This document shows, piece by piece, positions 1-8,812 of a DNA stretch of 35,240 nucleotides. The number at the start of each line of letters is the position of its first letter. Positions within the stretch are counted from its first letter, which is position 1. The notes below the pieces were generated by a model. It saw only the letters and a list, made by a program, of their open reading frames with translations, was not told the DNA's origin and did not search any database. Location: assembly GCF_016583575.1 (NCBI RefSeq), contig NZ_NRRG01000050.1, forward strand, positions 1 through 35,240, in the 5' to 3' direction. Made by a program: the position numbers and the translations under genes. Source of the DNA: Thiocystis violacea (GTDB lineage Bacteria; Pseudomonadota; Gammaproteobacteria; Chromatiales; Chromatiaceae).

Positions 1-1
1 A

Positions 2-85
2 ACGACCATCGCCGAGCTGGTCGAGGCCATCGGGCCGCCCAGCCAATGGGTCGCGAGTGACCATGATGCACTGCTCGCCGAGTGA
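2..85 (+). CDS. C-terminal end of an unidentified protein (partial, cut by window edge)
   Basis: An open frame runs in from the window edge and stops at TGA 83-85, giving 27 residues that end in ...SDHDALLAE. Almost every codon ends in G or C, as in the clearly coding genes of this window, which argues that it is real coding sequence. The product cannot be named from so short a tail. It is convergent with sbcC, with about 290 bp of palindrome-rich DNA between the two stops. Confidence 0.55.
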   Translation, partial: TTIAELVEAIGPPSQWVASDHDALLAE

Positions 86-169
86 CCGCAGCAGGCCAAT
101 TTTGTGGGGATACCTCAGGGACAGACCACGGTTTCGGGCCTATATCGGTAGACCGAGCTGATTGGTGTC

Positions 170-330
170 GGCTGGCTCTTTCCTCGGTCGGCCTGACGTG
201 CCGGGCCAAGTACGCCGACCAACCATCGTCGCCATCCGCTTTTGAAAGCATTCCGCGCCGGTGGTCGGCCTGGATACGGCCGACAGGATGTCGGCCTCGC
301 CAGGGCCGACTGAAAGTCGGCACTCCCCAG
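170..330. repeat. Cluster of GTCGGCC/GGCCGAC palindromes (REP-like) in the gap between convergent genes
   Basis: The gap of about 290 bp between the stops at 85 and 376 holds no supported gene but several nested inverted repeats. GTCGGCC 264-270 pairs with GGCCGAC 278-284. GTCGGCC 290-296 pairs with GGCCGAC 304-310. CCGACT 306-311 pairs with AGTCGG 315-320. Related GTCGGCC and GCCGAC words also occur around 187-222. Position between convergent genes and repetition of one palindromic word fit a REP/BIME-type extragenic repeat that may also end transcription from both sides. Family identity is inference. Confidence 0.6.
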
Positions 331-375
331 GGCGGGCGCTCCCGGACGGAATCCCGATCGATGATCGACGCCTGT

Positions 376-3300
376 CTACGCCTTGCCCAAACACCCCGGT
401 CCCTGAATCCGGCTCCGTCCTCCGCGCATGGGTGTCACCTGGATCTGTGTGCCGATTCGTTCCTTGAGCGCGGGGACGTGCGAGATGACGCCGATGAGCT
501 TGCCGTCCCGTCGCAGTCCGGCGAGGGTTTCGAGCGCGGTTTCGAGGGCGTCTTCGTCGAGTGTGCCGAAGCCTTCGTCGAGGAAGAGTGAGTCGACGCG
601 GACCTTCTGACTGGCCATCCGGGAGAGACCCAGGGCGAGGGCGAGGCTGACGATGAAGCTTTCGCCGCCGGAGAGGTTCTTGGCGGAGCGGATCTCGCCG
701 GCCTGGTCCTTGTCGATGACGTTGAGGTCGAGCGGTTGGGTCTCGTCGCGGATGAGGAGATAGCGGTCGCTCATGCGCTGGAGCTGGCGGTTGGCGTGCC
801 CGATCATGATGTCGAAGGTCAGCCCCTGGGCGAAGTTGCGGTATTTCTTGCCGTCGGATGAGCCGATCAGGCCGTGCAGTTTGTCCCAGCGCTCGCATTC
901 GCGGCGTTGGGCCGCGATGGCGGCGAGCCCTTCCAGTTGCCGGAGCTTGATGGCCTCGTTGTCGTCCAGTCGCTGGCGCAGTCCGCCGATGGTCTCGCGG
1001 AGCGTTTTCTGCTCGGTCTCTTGTTCCGCGACGGTCTGGTTCAGCGCGTCGCGCGGCTGGTCCGTGAGGCCGCGCTGACGTTCGCTCGCGAGCTGGCCGT
1101 GCAGATCACGCTCGCGCGCGGTCAACTCGGCCCGTTCGTCGTCCAGCCGTTTGGCTTCCTGTCTGAGTCTGTCCCGCGCCTCCTCGGTGAGACAGGCGCC
1201 GAGATAGTCGGGCTCGTCGGCGAATCCGGCGGCGAGGCGTCGCTCGGCGAAGGCGGTCTCGGCGATCCGACCTTCGCTGGCGCGGGTTTCGATCGAGCGG
1301 GTCAGCTCCGCGAGGCGGGTCTTCAGCCGTTCGAGATCCTGGCTCGCCTCCAGGCGTTTCTGGCTCGCGTCGTCGCGTCCCTGTCGCGCGGTCTCGATCG
1401 CGGCGGAGAGGAGGGTTTCCACGGCGTCGGGCGGCCGGTCGGCGAGCAGGGTCTGGCGTTCCTGGGCCAGCGTCTCGCGCTCGCGGCGAAGTCCGGCGAG
1501 TTGCTCGCCTTGCTCGATCCGCTCCCGGTCGAGTTGCTCGATGCGTTCGGCCCGTTCGCGGGTCTGGTTCTCCAGGAGCGCGGCGCGTGGCGCGCGCTCG
1601 TCCTGCTCGGTTTGCCAGCTTCGCCATTGGTCGCGCCGGGCGGTTAGGTCCAGCAGGATCGAGTCCAGGGTCTCGGGCGCGAGCGCGGCGATGCCATGGG
1701 GCGCGACCTCCAGCCGGGCCGCCTCCAGGGCGGTCTGACAGCGGGTATCCAACTCCTCGATGGCGGTCGCGAGTCGCGCGAGCCCCTGCTCGGCGGCCTC
1801 CTTCTCGTGCACGGCGGTCTGGAGTTCCAACTCGGCGGCGGCGACCGAGATCCGCGCGGCCTCCAGCGCCTCGCGGGTCTTGGCGATCTCCTCCGTCAGC
1901 CGGTCGGCACGAGTCAGCACGTCGCTGGCCTGGTCGAGATCGGCTTGTGCCTGACGCCGCCACTGCGGCAGTCCGGCGAGCAGGGTCTCCGGATCGCTGT
2001 CGGGGAGGGCGAGCGCGACGCGGGCCTCGGCGATCCGGTCCGTCTGGGCGGCGATGCGTTCGACGCATTCCGCTTGGCCGGCGAGGATCCGCTCCAGATC
2101 CTTGGTCGCTTCCACCTGGCGGATCCGCAGGTCGTTGATCGTCTCGCGGACGCGGTTCGACTCGGCCCGGACTCGGTCCAACTCGTCGCGGCTGTCGTCC
2201 GGGAGCGGGCTGTTGCCCTCGGCGAAGGGATGCTCGATCGCGCCGCAGAGCGGGCAGGGCTCGCCGTCGGCCAGTTGCGCCCGTGCTTCCTCGAAGCTCT
2301 GAATCCGCCGCACCAGTCTGAGTTGGGTTTCGAGCAGGCCCTGCTCGCGATCGAGCCTGTTCGCCCGCTCGGTTTCAGTCTGGATCTGGTCGGCGAGCCG
2401 CGTCCCGTCGAGCGCGAGCGCCGCTTGTCGCGCGCTCAGCTCGTCCCGCGTCCGCCGTGCGTTCAGGAGCGCGTCCGCCGATTCGCCGAGCTGTTCGAGC
2501 CCTGTCTTGCGGACCTGGCTGGTCGTCTGGATCTCACGCCACTCCGGAATCTCGCGCTGCCGCAGGAGCGCGTCGAGATCGCTCCGCCGCTGATCGAGCT
2601 GAACCTGGAGGCTGTCGCGCTCGCCCTTGAGCCGATCGCCCTTGGCGATACGCTCGGTCCAGGCGTGGCTGGTCGCGGCGATCCGCGCCTCCGCCGTCCG
2701 CTGTTCCTCGGTCTGGCTGGCGCGCTGGGCCTGGATTTCCTTGAGCGTCTCGAAACGGCCCTGGATGCCGGCGAGCCGTTCGACCAGGGCGGCGTCCGAA
2801 CGGCGGGCCTCCAGTCGCGCCCCCAGGGCGGCCAGCGCCGCTCGGTCGGTGTCGAGCTGTCCCAGTTCCTCGGTCTGTTTGGCACGCAGGGCGGCGAGCG
2901 ACTTATCGCGCTCGGCGAGCGTGTCGGCCAGTGTCTGGATGGGTCCGGCCTTTTCCGCGAGCCGCGCGTCCAGTTCGCGCACCCGCTGGACGATCGGTCG
3001 CATCCGCTCCTGCTCGTCCGTTCGTTGCTTCAGGGCCTCGGCGGCGGCGCGCCAGGCCGCCTCGGTCTCGTTCAGCGCCTGCTCGCGCTCGGGCTGGGCG
3101 GTCATGGAATCGGCCAGCGCCTGGCGTTCCTTCGTCAGCTCGGCGCGGCGCGCGGCCAGTCCCGCGAACTCGCCCGCCAGTTCCAGTGCCCGGTTGGCCC
3201 GCTCCAGCCGGGCCTGCTCCGGGGCGAAGGCGTCCTGACGGGCGCCCAGGTCGAGCCAGCGGGCCGCGATGGCGGTCAAGTCCCGTTCCAATCCGGCGAG

Positions 3301-4053
3301 GCCGTCGAGCCAGGCGATGGCCTGGCGGGTCTGATCGAGCTGGCCGCCCAGCGCCGCGTCGGTGCTCTGATGCTCGGCGAGCTGGGCGCGCGATTGCCGT
3401 TCTTCCTCCTCGCTCAAGAGCGGCATCCCGGCCAACTCGGCGCTCAGTCTATCCAGGGTCTCGCGTTCCACTCGCCGGCGTTCGTGAACACCGATGGAGA
3501 TGCGGCTGTAGATCTCGGTGCCGGTGATCTGCTCCAGGATGGGCGCGCGCGCGTCGGGCGCGGCGCGCAGGAAGGTGTCGAAGGCGCCCTGGGCGAGCAG
3601 CATGGAGCGGGTGAAGCGCTCGAAGTCCATCCCGGTCACCGACTCGATCCGTTCGGCCACGCCGCGCACGCTGGCGTCGATGATCCGCCCGGAGTCGGCC
3701 TCGACGATCTCGTGCTTGGGGTTCTGCAACTCGCCGTCCGGCTTGCGGCGCGAGCGGTGCTGGCTCCAGTGACAGCGATAGCGTCCGGACTGGGTCTCGA
3801 AGGTCACCTCGGCGAAGCACTCGCCGGTGCGCCGCGACAGGATCTCGTTGGTGCCCTTGCTGACCTTGTTCAGTCTCGGGGTGCTGGCGTAGAGCGCCAG
3901 ACAGATGGCGTCGAGGATGGTGGTCTTGCCCGCGCCGGTCGGTCCGGTGATGGCGAAGAGACCGTCGGCGACGAAGGCCGGATGGCTGAGGTCGATGTCC
4001 CACTCGCCGGCCAGCGAGTTCAGATTCTTGAAACGCACGCGCAGGATGCGCAT
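376..4053 (-). CDS. sbcC: SbcC: SMC-like ATPase subunit of the SbcCD (Rad50-Mre11 type) nuclease
   Basis: This is the 1225-residue ATPase partner of SbcD, which together open and degrade hairpins and protein-blocked DNA ends. The N-terminal Walker A (GPTGAGKT) is at residues 37-44. It is followed by about 1000 residues of Glu/Arg/Gln/Ala-rich coiled coil broken near the middle (about residue 600) by the zinc-hook CPLCG. The C-terminal lobe has the ABC signature LSGGES (about 1125), a Walker B/D-loop block with FLDEGFGTLDE (about 1155) and a switch histidine in GVISHV. The start ATG at 4053 matches the family N-terminus MRILRVRF and has AGGAGA just upstream. An in-frame extension to 4374 lies over sbcD and lacks family character. 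It begins 10 bp after the sbcD stop, so the two form an operon. Length and motifs are complete. Confidence 0.97.
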   Translation of the reverse strand: MRILRVRFKNLNSLAGEWDIDLSHPAFVADGLFAITGPTGAGKTTILDAICLALYASTPRLNKVSKGTNEILSRRTGECFAEVTFETQSGRYRCHWSQHRSRRKPDGELQNPKHEIVEADSGRIIDASVRGVAERIESVTGMDFERFTRSMLLAQGAFDTFLRAAPDARAPILEQITGTEIYSRISIGVHERRRVERETLDRLSAELAGMPLLSEEEERQSRAQLAEHQSTDAALGGQLDQTRQAIAWLDGLAGLERDLTAIAARWLDLGARQDAFAPEQARLERANRALELAGEFAGLAARRAELTKERQALADSMTAQPEREQALNETEAAWRAAAEALKQRTDEQERMRPIVQRVRELDARLAEKAGPIQTLADTLAERDKSLAALRAKQTEELGQLDTDRAALAALGARLEARRSDAALVERLAGIQGRFETLKEIQAQRASQTEEQRTAEARIAATSHAWTERIAKGDRLKGERDSLQVQLDQRRSDLDALLRQREIPEWREIQTTSQVRKTGLEQLGESADALLNARRTRDELSARQAALALDGTRLADQIQTETERANRLDREQGLLETQLRLVRRIQSFEEARAQLADGEPCPLCGAIEHPFAEGNSPLPDDSRDELDRVRAESNRVRETINDLRIRQVEATKDLERILAGQAECVERIAAQTDRIAEARVALALPDSDPETLLAGLPQWRRQAQADLDQASDVLTRADRLTEEIAKTREALEAARISVAAAELELQTAVHEKEAAEQGLARLATAIEELDTRCQTALEAARLEVAPHGIAALAPETLDSILLDLTARRDQWRSWQTEQDERAPRAALLENQTRERAERIEQLDRERIEQGEQLAGLRRERETLAQERQTLLADRPPDAVETLLSAAIETARQGRDDASQKRLEASQDLERLKTRLAELTRSIETRASEGRIAETAFAERRLAAGFADEPDYLGACLTEEARDRLRQEAKRLDDERAELTARERDLHGQLASERQRGLTDQPRDALNQTVAEQETEQKTLRETIGGLRQRLDDNEAIKLRQLEGLAAIAAQRRECERWDKLHGLIGSSDGKKYRNFAQGLTFDIMIGHANRQLQRMSDRYLLIRDETQPLDLNVIDKDQAGEIRSAKNLSGGESFIVSLALALGLSRMASQKVRVDSLFLDEGFGTLDEDALETALETLAGLRRDGKLIGVISHVPALKERIGTQIQVTPMRGGRSRIQGPGCLGKA

Positions 4054-4063
4054 CGCTGGTCTC

Positions 4064-5329
4064 CTATTCCGCCTTGGAATCCGCCTCCTCGAGTCCGAGC
4101 AGGATCTCCCGGTAGGCATGCCGCAGTTCGGGATGCTGTTCCTCCGGTATCTGGTGCGCGGCCAGACAGCGGGCGAAGACCTCCTCGACCTTGAGATCGG
4201 CCAGTTGCTCGTCGGCCTGGATCTGAGCGAGCGCCCGATCGAGGACGCGGTTGTCGCGCACCCGCAGGATCTCCATCGCGGTCCCGGCGACGGCTTCCTC
4301 CAGCCGCTCGCGCAGGTCGCCGATGAGCGCCTCGTCGTCGTGAACCACCTCCAGCCACGCCTGACTCCCGGCATCGGCCAGTTCGCGTAGCCGTGCCGCG
4401 ATGACCTCCCAGGAGCCGCGCAGACGCTCCAGAGGCTGAAAGACCGGCGTATCGATCAGTGTGACCTCTATCCCGGCGTCGCTCAGATCCACCAGGCAGA
4501 CGCTCTTGACCTGATGGGCCTCGCCGAATCCCATCGGCAGGGGCGAGCCGCTGTAGCGCCGGGTCTCCGAGCCTCCGATCCGCTGGGGTACGTGCAGATG
4601 GCCGAGCGCCAGATAGTCCAGCGCGTCCGGAAAGAGGGCCGGCGAGACATGGGCCAGCGAGCCGACATAGAGCTCGCGCACCCCGTCGCCGTCCTGGGTC
4701 TGGCCGCCGGCGGTGAAGAGATGGCCCATGCCGACGATGGGCGTGTGCCGCTCCAGCTCCGCGCGTCTTTGCTCGGCCAGCGCCACGATCGCCGCGTAGT
4801 GGGCGCCGATGCCCTCGATCAGCTTGCGTTCCTTGTCCTCGATGCCCTCGCCGGCCTCGGAGAGCCGGATGTCGCGATCGCGCAGATAGGGCACGGCGCA
4901 GACGATGAGTTCCGGGGTTCCCTCGTGGTCGCGCAGCACCAGCACCTCGTCGGCCGGATCCTCGGTCGCCGCGCCGACCACATGGACGTCGAGTGCCCGC
5001 AGAAGCTCCCTGGGCGCGTTGAGAAAGGTCGGGGAGTCATGGTTGCCGGCGATCACCACCAGATGGCGGCAGGCCGAGTCCGCTACCCGGCGGATGAAGC
5101 GATAATAGAGCTGCTGCGCCCGGTTGCTCGGCGCGCTGCTGTCGAAGACATCGCCCGCGACCAGCACCACGGCGACCCGCTCGCGCTCGATGGTCTCCGC
5201 CAGCCAGTCCAGAAAAGCGGCGAATTCATCGTAGCGCTTACGGCCATGGAGCGAGCGCCCGAGGTGCCAGTCGGAGGTGTGGAGGAGTCTTAAGCCGGGC
5301 CTCCGGTCGCAAGTCGTGAACCTGTCCAT
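4064..5329 (-). CDS. sbcD: SbcD: Mre11-type exonuclease subunit
   Basis: The 421-residue protein is the metallophosphoesterase subunit of SbcCD, a Mn-dependent dsDNA exonuclease and ssDNA endonuclease. All metal-binding motifs are visible in order: HTSDWHLGR near the N-terminus, GDVFD, GNHDSP and, near residue 230, GHLHVP. The start ATG at 5327-5329 (MDRFTTCDRRP) has AGAGGT about 6 bp upstream and puts the first strand where the family has it; a longer in-frame version from 5434 would overlap the divergent promoter region. It lies just upstream of sbcC and is divergent from the iorA-like gene, with 164 bp between the two starts for promoters of both units. Confidence 0.96.
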   Translation of the reverse strand: MDRFTTCDRRPGLRLLHTSDWHLGRSLHGRKRYDEFAAFLDWLAETIERERVAVVLVAGDVFDSSAPSNRAQQLYYRFIRRVADSACRHLVVIAGNHDSPTFLNAPRELLRALDVHVVGAATEDPADEVLVLRDHEGTPELIVCAVPYLRDRDIRLSEAGEGIEDKERKLIEGIGAHYAAIVALAEQRRAELERHTPIVGMGHLFTAGGQTQDGDGVRELYVGSLAHVSPALFPDALDYLALGHLHVPQRIGGSETRRYSGSPLPMGFGEAHQVKSVCLVDLSDAGIEVTLIDTPVFQPLERLRGSWEVIAARLRELADAGSQAWLEVVHDDEALIGDLRERLEEAVAGTAMEILRVRDNRVLDRALAQIQADEQLADLKVEEVFARCLAAHQIPEEQHPELRHAYREILLGLEEADSKAE

Positions 5330-5493
5330 GAGCGACCTCTGGTGTGGATGGATGGGGAGCGCGATGGACGGATCGCCATCCCGCGCGTCTTCATCGACGA
5401 AGGGGCGAACGGCGCGCGCCGTTCCTTTCGCCATTGTCCGAAATCTGCAATGCTAGCGGGCCTCCCGTCCGCTTGATCCTGACTTGGGACACG

Positions 5494-5958
5494 ATGATTA
5501 CCTTCACGCTGAATGGCGAGCCGCGCGAGCTCGATCTTGATCCGAACCAACCGCTCCTCTGGGTGCTGCGCGACCATCTCGGGCTGACCGGCACCAAATA
5601 CGGATGCGGTCAGGGCGAATGCGGCGCCTGCATCGTCCTCTTGGATAACGAGCCGGTCAATGCCTGCTCCACGCCGCTCGCGGCCGTTCGGGAGCGATCG
5701 GTCACGACGATCGAGGGGCTGTCCCGCGATGGCCGTCATCCACTCCAGTTGGCCTGGATCATCGAGGAGGTTCCTCAGTGCGGTTATTGCCAATCGGGTC
5801 AGATCATGATGGCGGCGGGCCTGCTGGCCAAGCATCCGCGTCCGACCGAGGAGCAGATCGACGCGGCCATGTCCCAGGTGCTCTGTCGTTGCGGAACCTA
5901 TGGCCGGATTCGCCGCGCGATTCATCGGGCCGCCAGTCCCGAGGTCAAGGGTGGCTGA
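5494..5958 (+). CDS. iorA: [2Fe-2S] small subunit of a molybdenum hydroxylase (isoquinoline 1-oxidoreductase alpha type)
   Basis: The 154-residue protein carries both iron-sulfur clusters that pass electrons from the molybdenum site of xanthine-oxidase-family hydroxylases. The plant-ferredoxin cluster uses Cys38, Cys43, Cys46 and Cys58. The second cluster uses Cys96, Cys99, Cys131 and Cys133 (CGYC...CRC). The ATG at 5494 gives the family N-terminus ([10 protein letters not shown]); the longer open frame upstream is low-complexity and runs into the promoter gap. The Shine-Dalgarno sequence is weak. It ends 4 bp before the large-subunit gene. No FAD subunit gene is present, which is typical of the IorAB group that feeds a cytochrome rather than NAD. 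The true substrate cannot be read from sequence; the symbol denotes family only. Confidence 0.9.
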   Translation: MITFTLNGEPRELDLDPNQPLLWVLRDHLGLTGTKYGCGQGECGACIVLLDNEPVNACSTPLAAVRERSVTTIEGLSRDGRHPLQLAWIIEEVPQCGYCQSGQIMMAAGLLAKHPRPTEEQIDAAMSQVLCRCGTYGRIRRAIHRAASPEVKGG

Positions 5959-5962
5959 GCGC

Positions 5963-8134
5963 ATGAGCGGATCGGGACTGAGCAGACGCGCCTGGCTCAA
6001 GGTCGGCGCCTTGATGGGCGGCGGCCTGGTGTTGAGCCTGGTGCTGCCCTCGCATGCCGAGCCGGTCGCGGAGGCGCCGGATGCCGACTCGGAGGGACCG
6101 GCGCCGCCGGTTGGGGACGTCAACGCCAGGGTAGCGCCCAATGCCTGGATCCGTATTCACGGCGATGGCCGTATCCAGTTGACGCTCGCGCGCTCGGAAA
6201 TGGGGCAGGGGGTCATGACCTCCCTGCCGATGCTGCTGGCCGAGGAACTGGAGGTGGGGCTCGATCAGATCCAGATCGAACCGGCGGGGGTCGCTCCGGT
6301 CTATGGCAACCCTCTGCTCGGCGAGCAGGCCACCGGGGGCGGCACCTCGACTCGCGAGGCTTGGGACAAGCTGCGTGAAGCCGGCGCCGTGGCGCGCGTC
6401 CTCATGATCTCGGCGGCGGCGGCGATCTGGGGTGTCCCGGAGAGCGAATGCCGGGCGCGACGCGCCTCCGTTCATCATGTCGATGGGACGCGGAGCCTTT
6501 CCTATGGCGAGCTGGCGTCCAGGGCCTCCGAGCTTCCGGTTCCGCCGACGGTCGCCTTGAAGACCAAGGGCGACTGGACCCTGATCGGAACCAGCCAGCG
6601 GCGTCTCGACACACCCGGCAAGGTACGCGGAACGGCTGGATTCGGACTCGATACGCGCCTGCCGGGCATGCTGTTCGCCACGATCGAGCGCTGTCCCGTC
6701 ATCGGGAGCCGGGTCGAGAGCTGGCGCGCCGGCGCCGCGAAGGCGGTGCCTGGGGTCGTGGATGTGCTGGCCGTTCGTCACGGAATCGCCGTGGTCGCGG
6801 ACTCGACCTGGGCGGCGCTGGTCGGCCGGGAGCGTCTGGTGGTCGAATGCCGGCCTAAGTCCGATCCGGGCCTCGACAGCGAACGCCTGCGCGCGCGTCT
6901 GCGCGCCGGGTTGACGGGGCGCGCGGCGGTGGCGCTGAAGGAGGGGGACGTGAGTCTCGCCCTAGCGTCCTCGGCGCAAGCGATCGAGGCGGTCTACGCG
7001 CTGCCGTTCCAGGCGCATGCCTGCATGGAGCCCATGAACTGCACGGCGGATGTACGCCCGGACGGCTGCGACATCCATGTCCCGACCCAGGCGCAGTCGG
7101 CGGCACTGGAGACGGCCCGGCGCGTCACGGGCCTGCCCTCGGAGCGGATCGCGGTGCATACCACCTTCCTTGGCGGGGGTTATGGACGACGGCGCGAGCA
7201 GGATTTCGTTCTGGACGCGGTCGAGCTGTCCATGATGCTCAAGCGTCCGGTGCAGGTGATCTGGACGCGCGAGGACGATCTGCAGCATGACTATTATCGA
7301 CCCATGACCCTGCATCGGCTGCGTGGCGGGCTCGATGCCGAGGGTCATCCGAGCGCCTGGTTCCATCGCATCGTGGGTCCATCGGTACTCTCCAGGCGCG
7401 ATCCCGCCCGCGTCCGGGATGGTCTCGATCCACTCATGCTTGGCGGCGCCGCCGAGCTTCCGTATCGCATTCCTCATCGGCGGCTGGAGTATCGGCGCTC
7501 CGATTCGCCGGTTTCGGTCGGTCTCTGGCGTGGCGAGGGTTATTCGCACAACTGTTTCGTGACTGAGTGTTTTCTCGACGAGCTGGCCCGGGCCGCCGGC
7601 CAGGATCCCTTGGTCATGCGCCAGCGGCTGCTGGCCGAGAGCCCCCGGCATCGGCGTCTGCTCGAACGGATCGCCGAGCGCTCGGCCTGGCACGGGCCGC
7701 TGACCGCCGGGGTGGGACGGGGCCTCGCGCTGATCGAGGCGTTCGGCAGCCTGCTGGCGGTGGTGGCCGAGGTGTCGGTCGAGGCCGGTCGGCCATCGGT
7801 TCGGCGTGTCGTCTGCGTCGTCGATAGCGGTCAGTTGGTCAATCCGGATGCCGTGAGGGCGCAGATCGAGGGCGGGGTGGTGTTCGGTCTGAGCGCGACG
7901 CTCAAGGGCGAGATCACGCTCAGGGACGGACGTGTCGAACAGTCCGGATTCGGGGACTACCCGCTGCCGCGCTTCGACGAGATGCCCGAGGTCGAGGTGA
8001 CCTTCATGGAGAGCGACGAAGCGCCCGGCGGTGTCAGCGGACTCGCGACCCCGGCGATCGCCCCGGCGGTCGCCAATGCCCTCTCGGCGCTCCAGGGAAC
8101 GCCGATCCGAAGCCTGCCGATTCGACTGGCCTGA
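5963..8134 (+). CDS. iorB: Molybdopterin-binding large subunit of a molybdenum hydroxylase (IorB type), Tat-exported
   Basis: The 723-residue protein is the catalytic partner of the preceding [2Fe-2S] protein. Starting at ATG 5963 it opens with a twin-arginine signal (SRRAWLKVG, then a Gly/Leu/Val hydrophobic stretch ending in SHA), so the dimer is probably carried folded to the periplasm. Moco-domain hallmarks are present: MGQGVMTSLPMLLAEEL, the GGGYGRR loop near residue 405, and WRGEGYSHN near 525. One feature is odd. The C-terminal active-site loop, which in xanthine-oxidase relatives reads GEPG before the conserved APAxAN stretch, reads SGLATP here. The general-base glutamate position is therefore Gly693. 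The surrounding sequence is intact and in frame, so this is not decay. The enzyme may use altered chemistry or be catalytically impaired in hydroxylation. Confidence 0.9.
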   Translation: MSGSGLSRRAWLKVGALMGGGLVLSLVLPSHAEPVAEAPDADSEGPAPPVGDVNARVAPNAWIRIHGDGRIQLTLARSEMGQGVMTSLPMLLAEELEVGLDQIQIEPAGVAPVYGNPLLGEQATGGGTSTREAWDKLREAGAVARVLMISAAAAIWGVPESECRARRASVHHVDGTRSLSYGELASRASELPVPPTVALKTKGDWTLIGTSQRRLDTPGKVRGTAGFGLDTRLPGMLFATIERCPVIGSRVESWRAGAAKAVPGVVDVLAVRHGIAVVADSTWAALVGRERLVVECRPKSDPGLDSERLRARLRAGLTGRAAVALKEGDVSLALASSAQAIEAVYALPFQAHACMEPMNCTADVRPDGCDIHVPTQAQSAALETARRVTGLPSERIAVHTTFLGGGYGRRREQDFVLDAVELSMMLKRPVQVIWTREDDLQHDYYRPMTLHRLRGGLDAEGHPSAWFHRIVGPSVLSRRDPARVRDGLDPLMLGGAAELPYRIPHRRLEYRRSDSPVSVGLWRGEGYSHNCFVTECFLDELARAAGQDPLVMRQRLLAESPRHRRLLERIAERSAWHGPLTAGVGRGLALIEAFGSLLAVVAEVSVEAGRPSVRRVVCVVDSGQLVNPDAVRAQIEGGVVFGLSATLKGEITLRDGRVEQSGFGDYPLPRFDEMPEVEVTFMESDEAPGGVSGLATPAIAPAVANALSALQGTPIRSLPIRLA

Positions 8135-8164
8135 TCGGGTCGTCTCGGAGCTTGTGAAAACCCT

Positions 8165-8334
8165 CGTAGGATGGGTAGAGCGCAGCGAAACCCATCCTGT
8201 CCGCTCCAAGGCTCAAGATATAAGGACGTGCCGAGCGCCGCGAGATCCGTCGAACCTGCCGATGTCATCCGGCGCAATCCTAAAGGTACAGTGGCTTGAA
8301 AGATGGGCATCGCTCCCGCTCTGCCCATCCTACG
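8165..8334. repeat. Two REP-like palindromes in inverted orientation (about 170 bp unit)
   Basis: A 32-bp element at 8165-8196 begins CGTAGGATGGGTAGAGCG and closes on itself through GATGGG...CCCATC. A second copy lies at 8302-8334 on the opposite strand; its reverse complement begins CGTAGGATGGGCAGAGCG, one mismatch over the first 18 bases. The pair occupies most of the 228-bp gap between the convergent iorB and sufE stops. Such paired inverted palindromes are typical of BIMEs or small non-autonomous elements. They may also act as a bidirectional terminator. Confidence 0.8.
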
Positions 8335-8362
8335 GGTCTGGGTTGAATGGTTCCGCGACCTC

Positions 8363-8779
8363 TCAGGCGGCGAGGCCGCGCGCCTGGCCCTTCATCTTAT
8401 TGACGATGGCATAGACGCCGACGTGGCGGTTGGGACTCAGGTGCTCCTCCAGTTGGAGACCCTGGAAGAGGGCGTCCACGTCGAGTTCGTCGATCTCCGC
8501 CGGGGTCTTGCCCGAGAAGAGCCCCACCAGCAGGGCGACCACGCCCTTGATGATGGCGGTATCGCAGTCGCCCTGATAGAGGAGACGTCCCGCCCCGTCC
8601 GGATGCGGGACGACATGCACCAGGCTCATGCATTCGATGACGCGGTTGGCGTTGGTCTTGTACTCGCCAGGCATGGGCGACAGGCGTTCCCCGATCTCCA
8701 CCAGGTATTGGTAGCGCTGGTCCCAATCGCCCAGCAGTTCGAAGTTCTCGATGATCTCGTCGATTTCGTCGTTGCGCAT
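8363..8779 (-). CDS. sufE: SufE-family cysteine desulfuration protein
   Basis: The 138-residue protein is of usual SufE length. It accepts persulfide sulfur from a cysteine desulfurase (SufS/CsdA) during Fe-S cluster assembly in the cytoplasm. The acceptor cysteine is Cys50 in the NRVIECMS stretch, the place of the NRVxGCxS motif; the downstream DCDTAIIKGVVALLVG block is the other family signature. ATG 8777-8779 is preferred over the TTG immediately before it. The ribosome site is weak. It lies 33 bp downstream of an iscA-like gene on the same strand, so the two are probably cotranscribed. No other suf or isc genes are in the window. Confidence 0.9.
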   Translation of the reverse strand: MRNDEIDEIIENFELLGDWDQRYQYLVEIGERLSPMPGEYKTNANRVIECMSLVHVVPHPDGAGRLLYQGDCDTAIIKGVVALLVGLFSGKTPAEIDELDVDALFQGLQLEEHLSPNRHVGVYAIVNKMKGQARGLAA

Positions 8780-8812
8780 CAAAAGGGCTCGCCGCCGGGT
8801 TGCATTCTGGAT

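Noticed and set aside
140-898. 252-residue minus-strand frame over the sbcC 3' end and the palindrome gap
   Set aside because: Arg/Pro-rich low-complexity translation in another frame of sbcC; no ribosome site or domain.
1696-4194. 832-residue plus-strand open frame inside sbcC
   Set aside because: It is the antisense shadow of a high-GC coiled-coil gene. The opposite strand encodes a complete SbcC with all motifs, and this frame has no family features.
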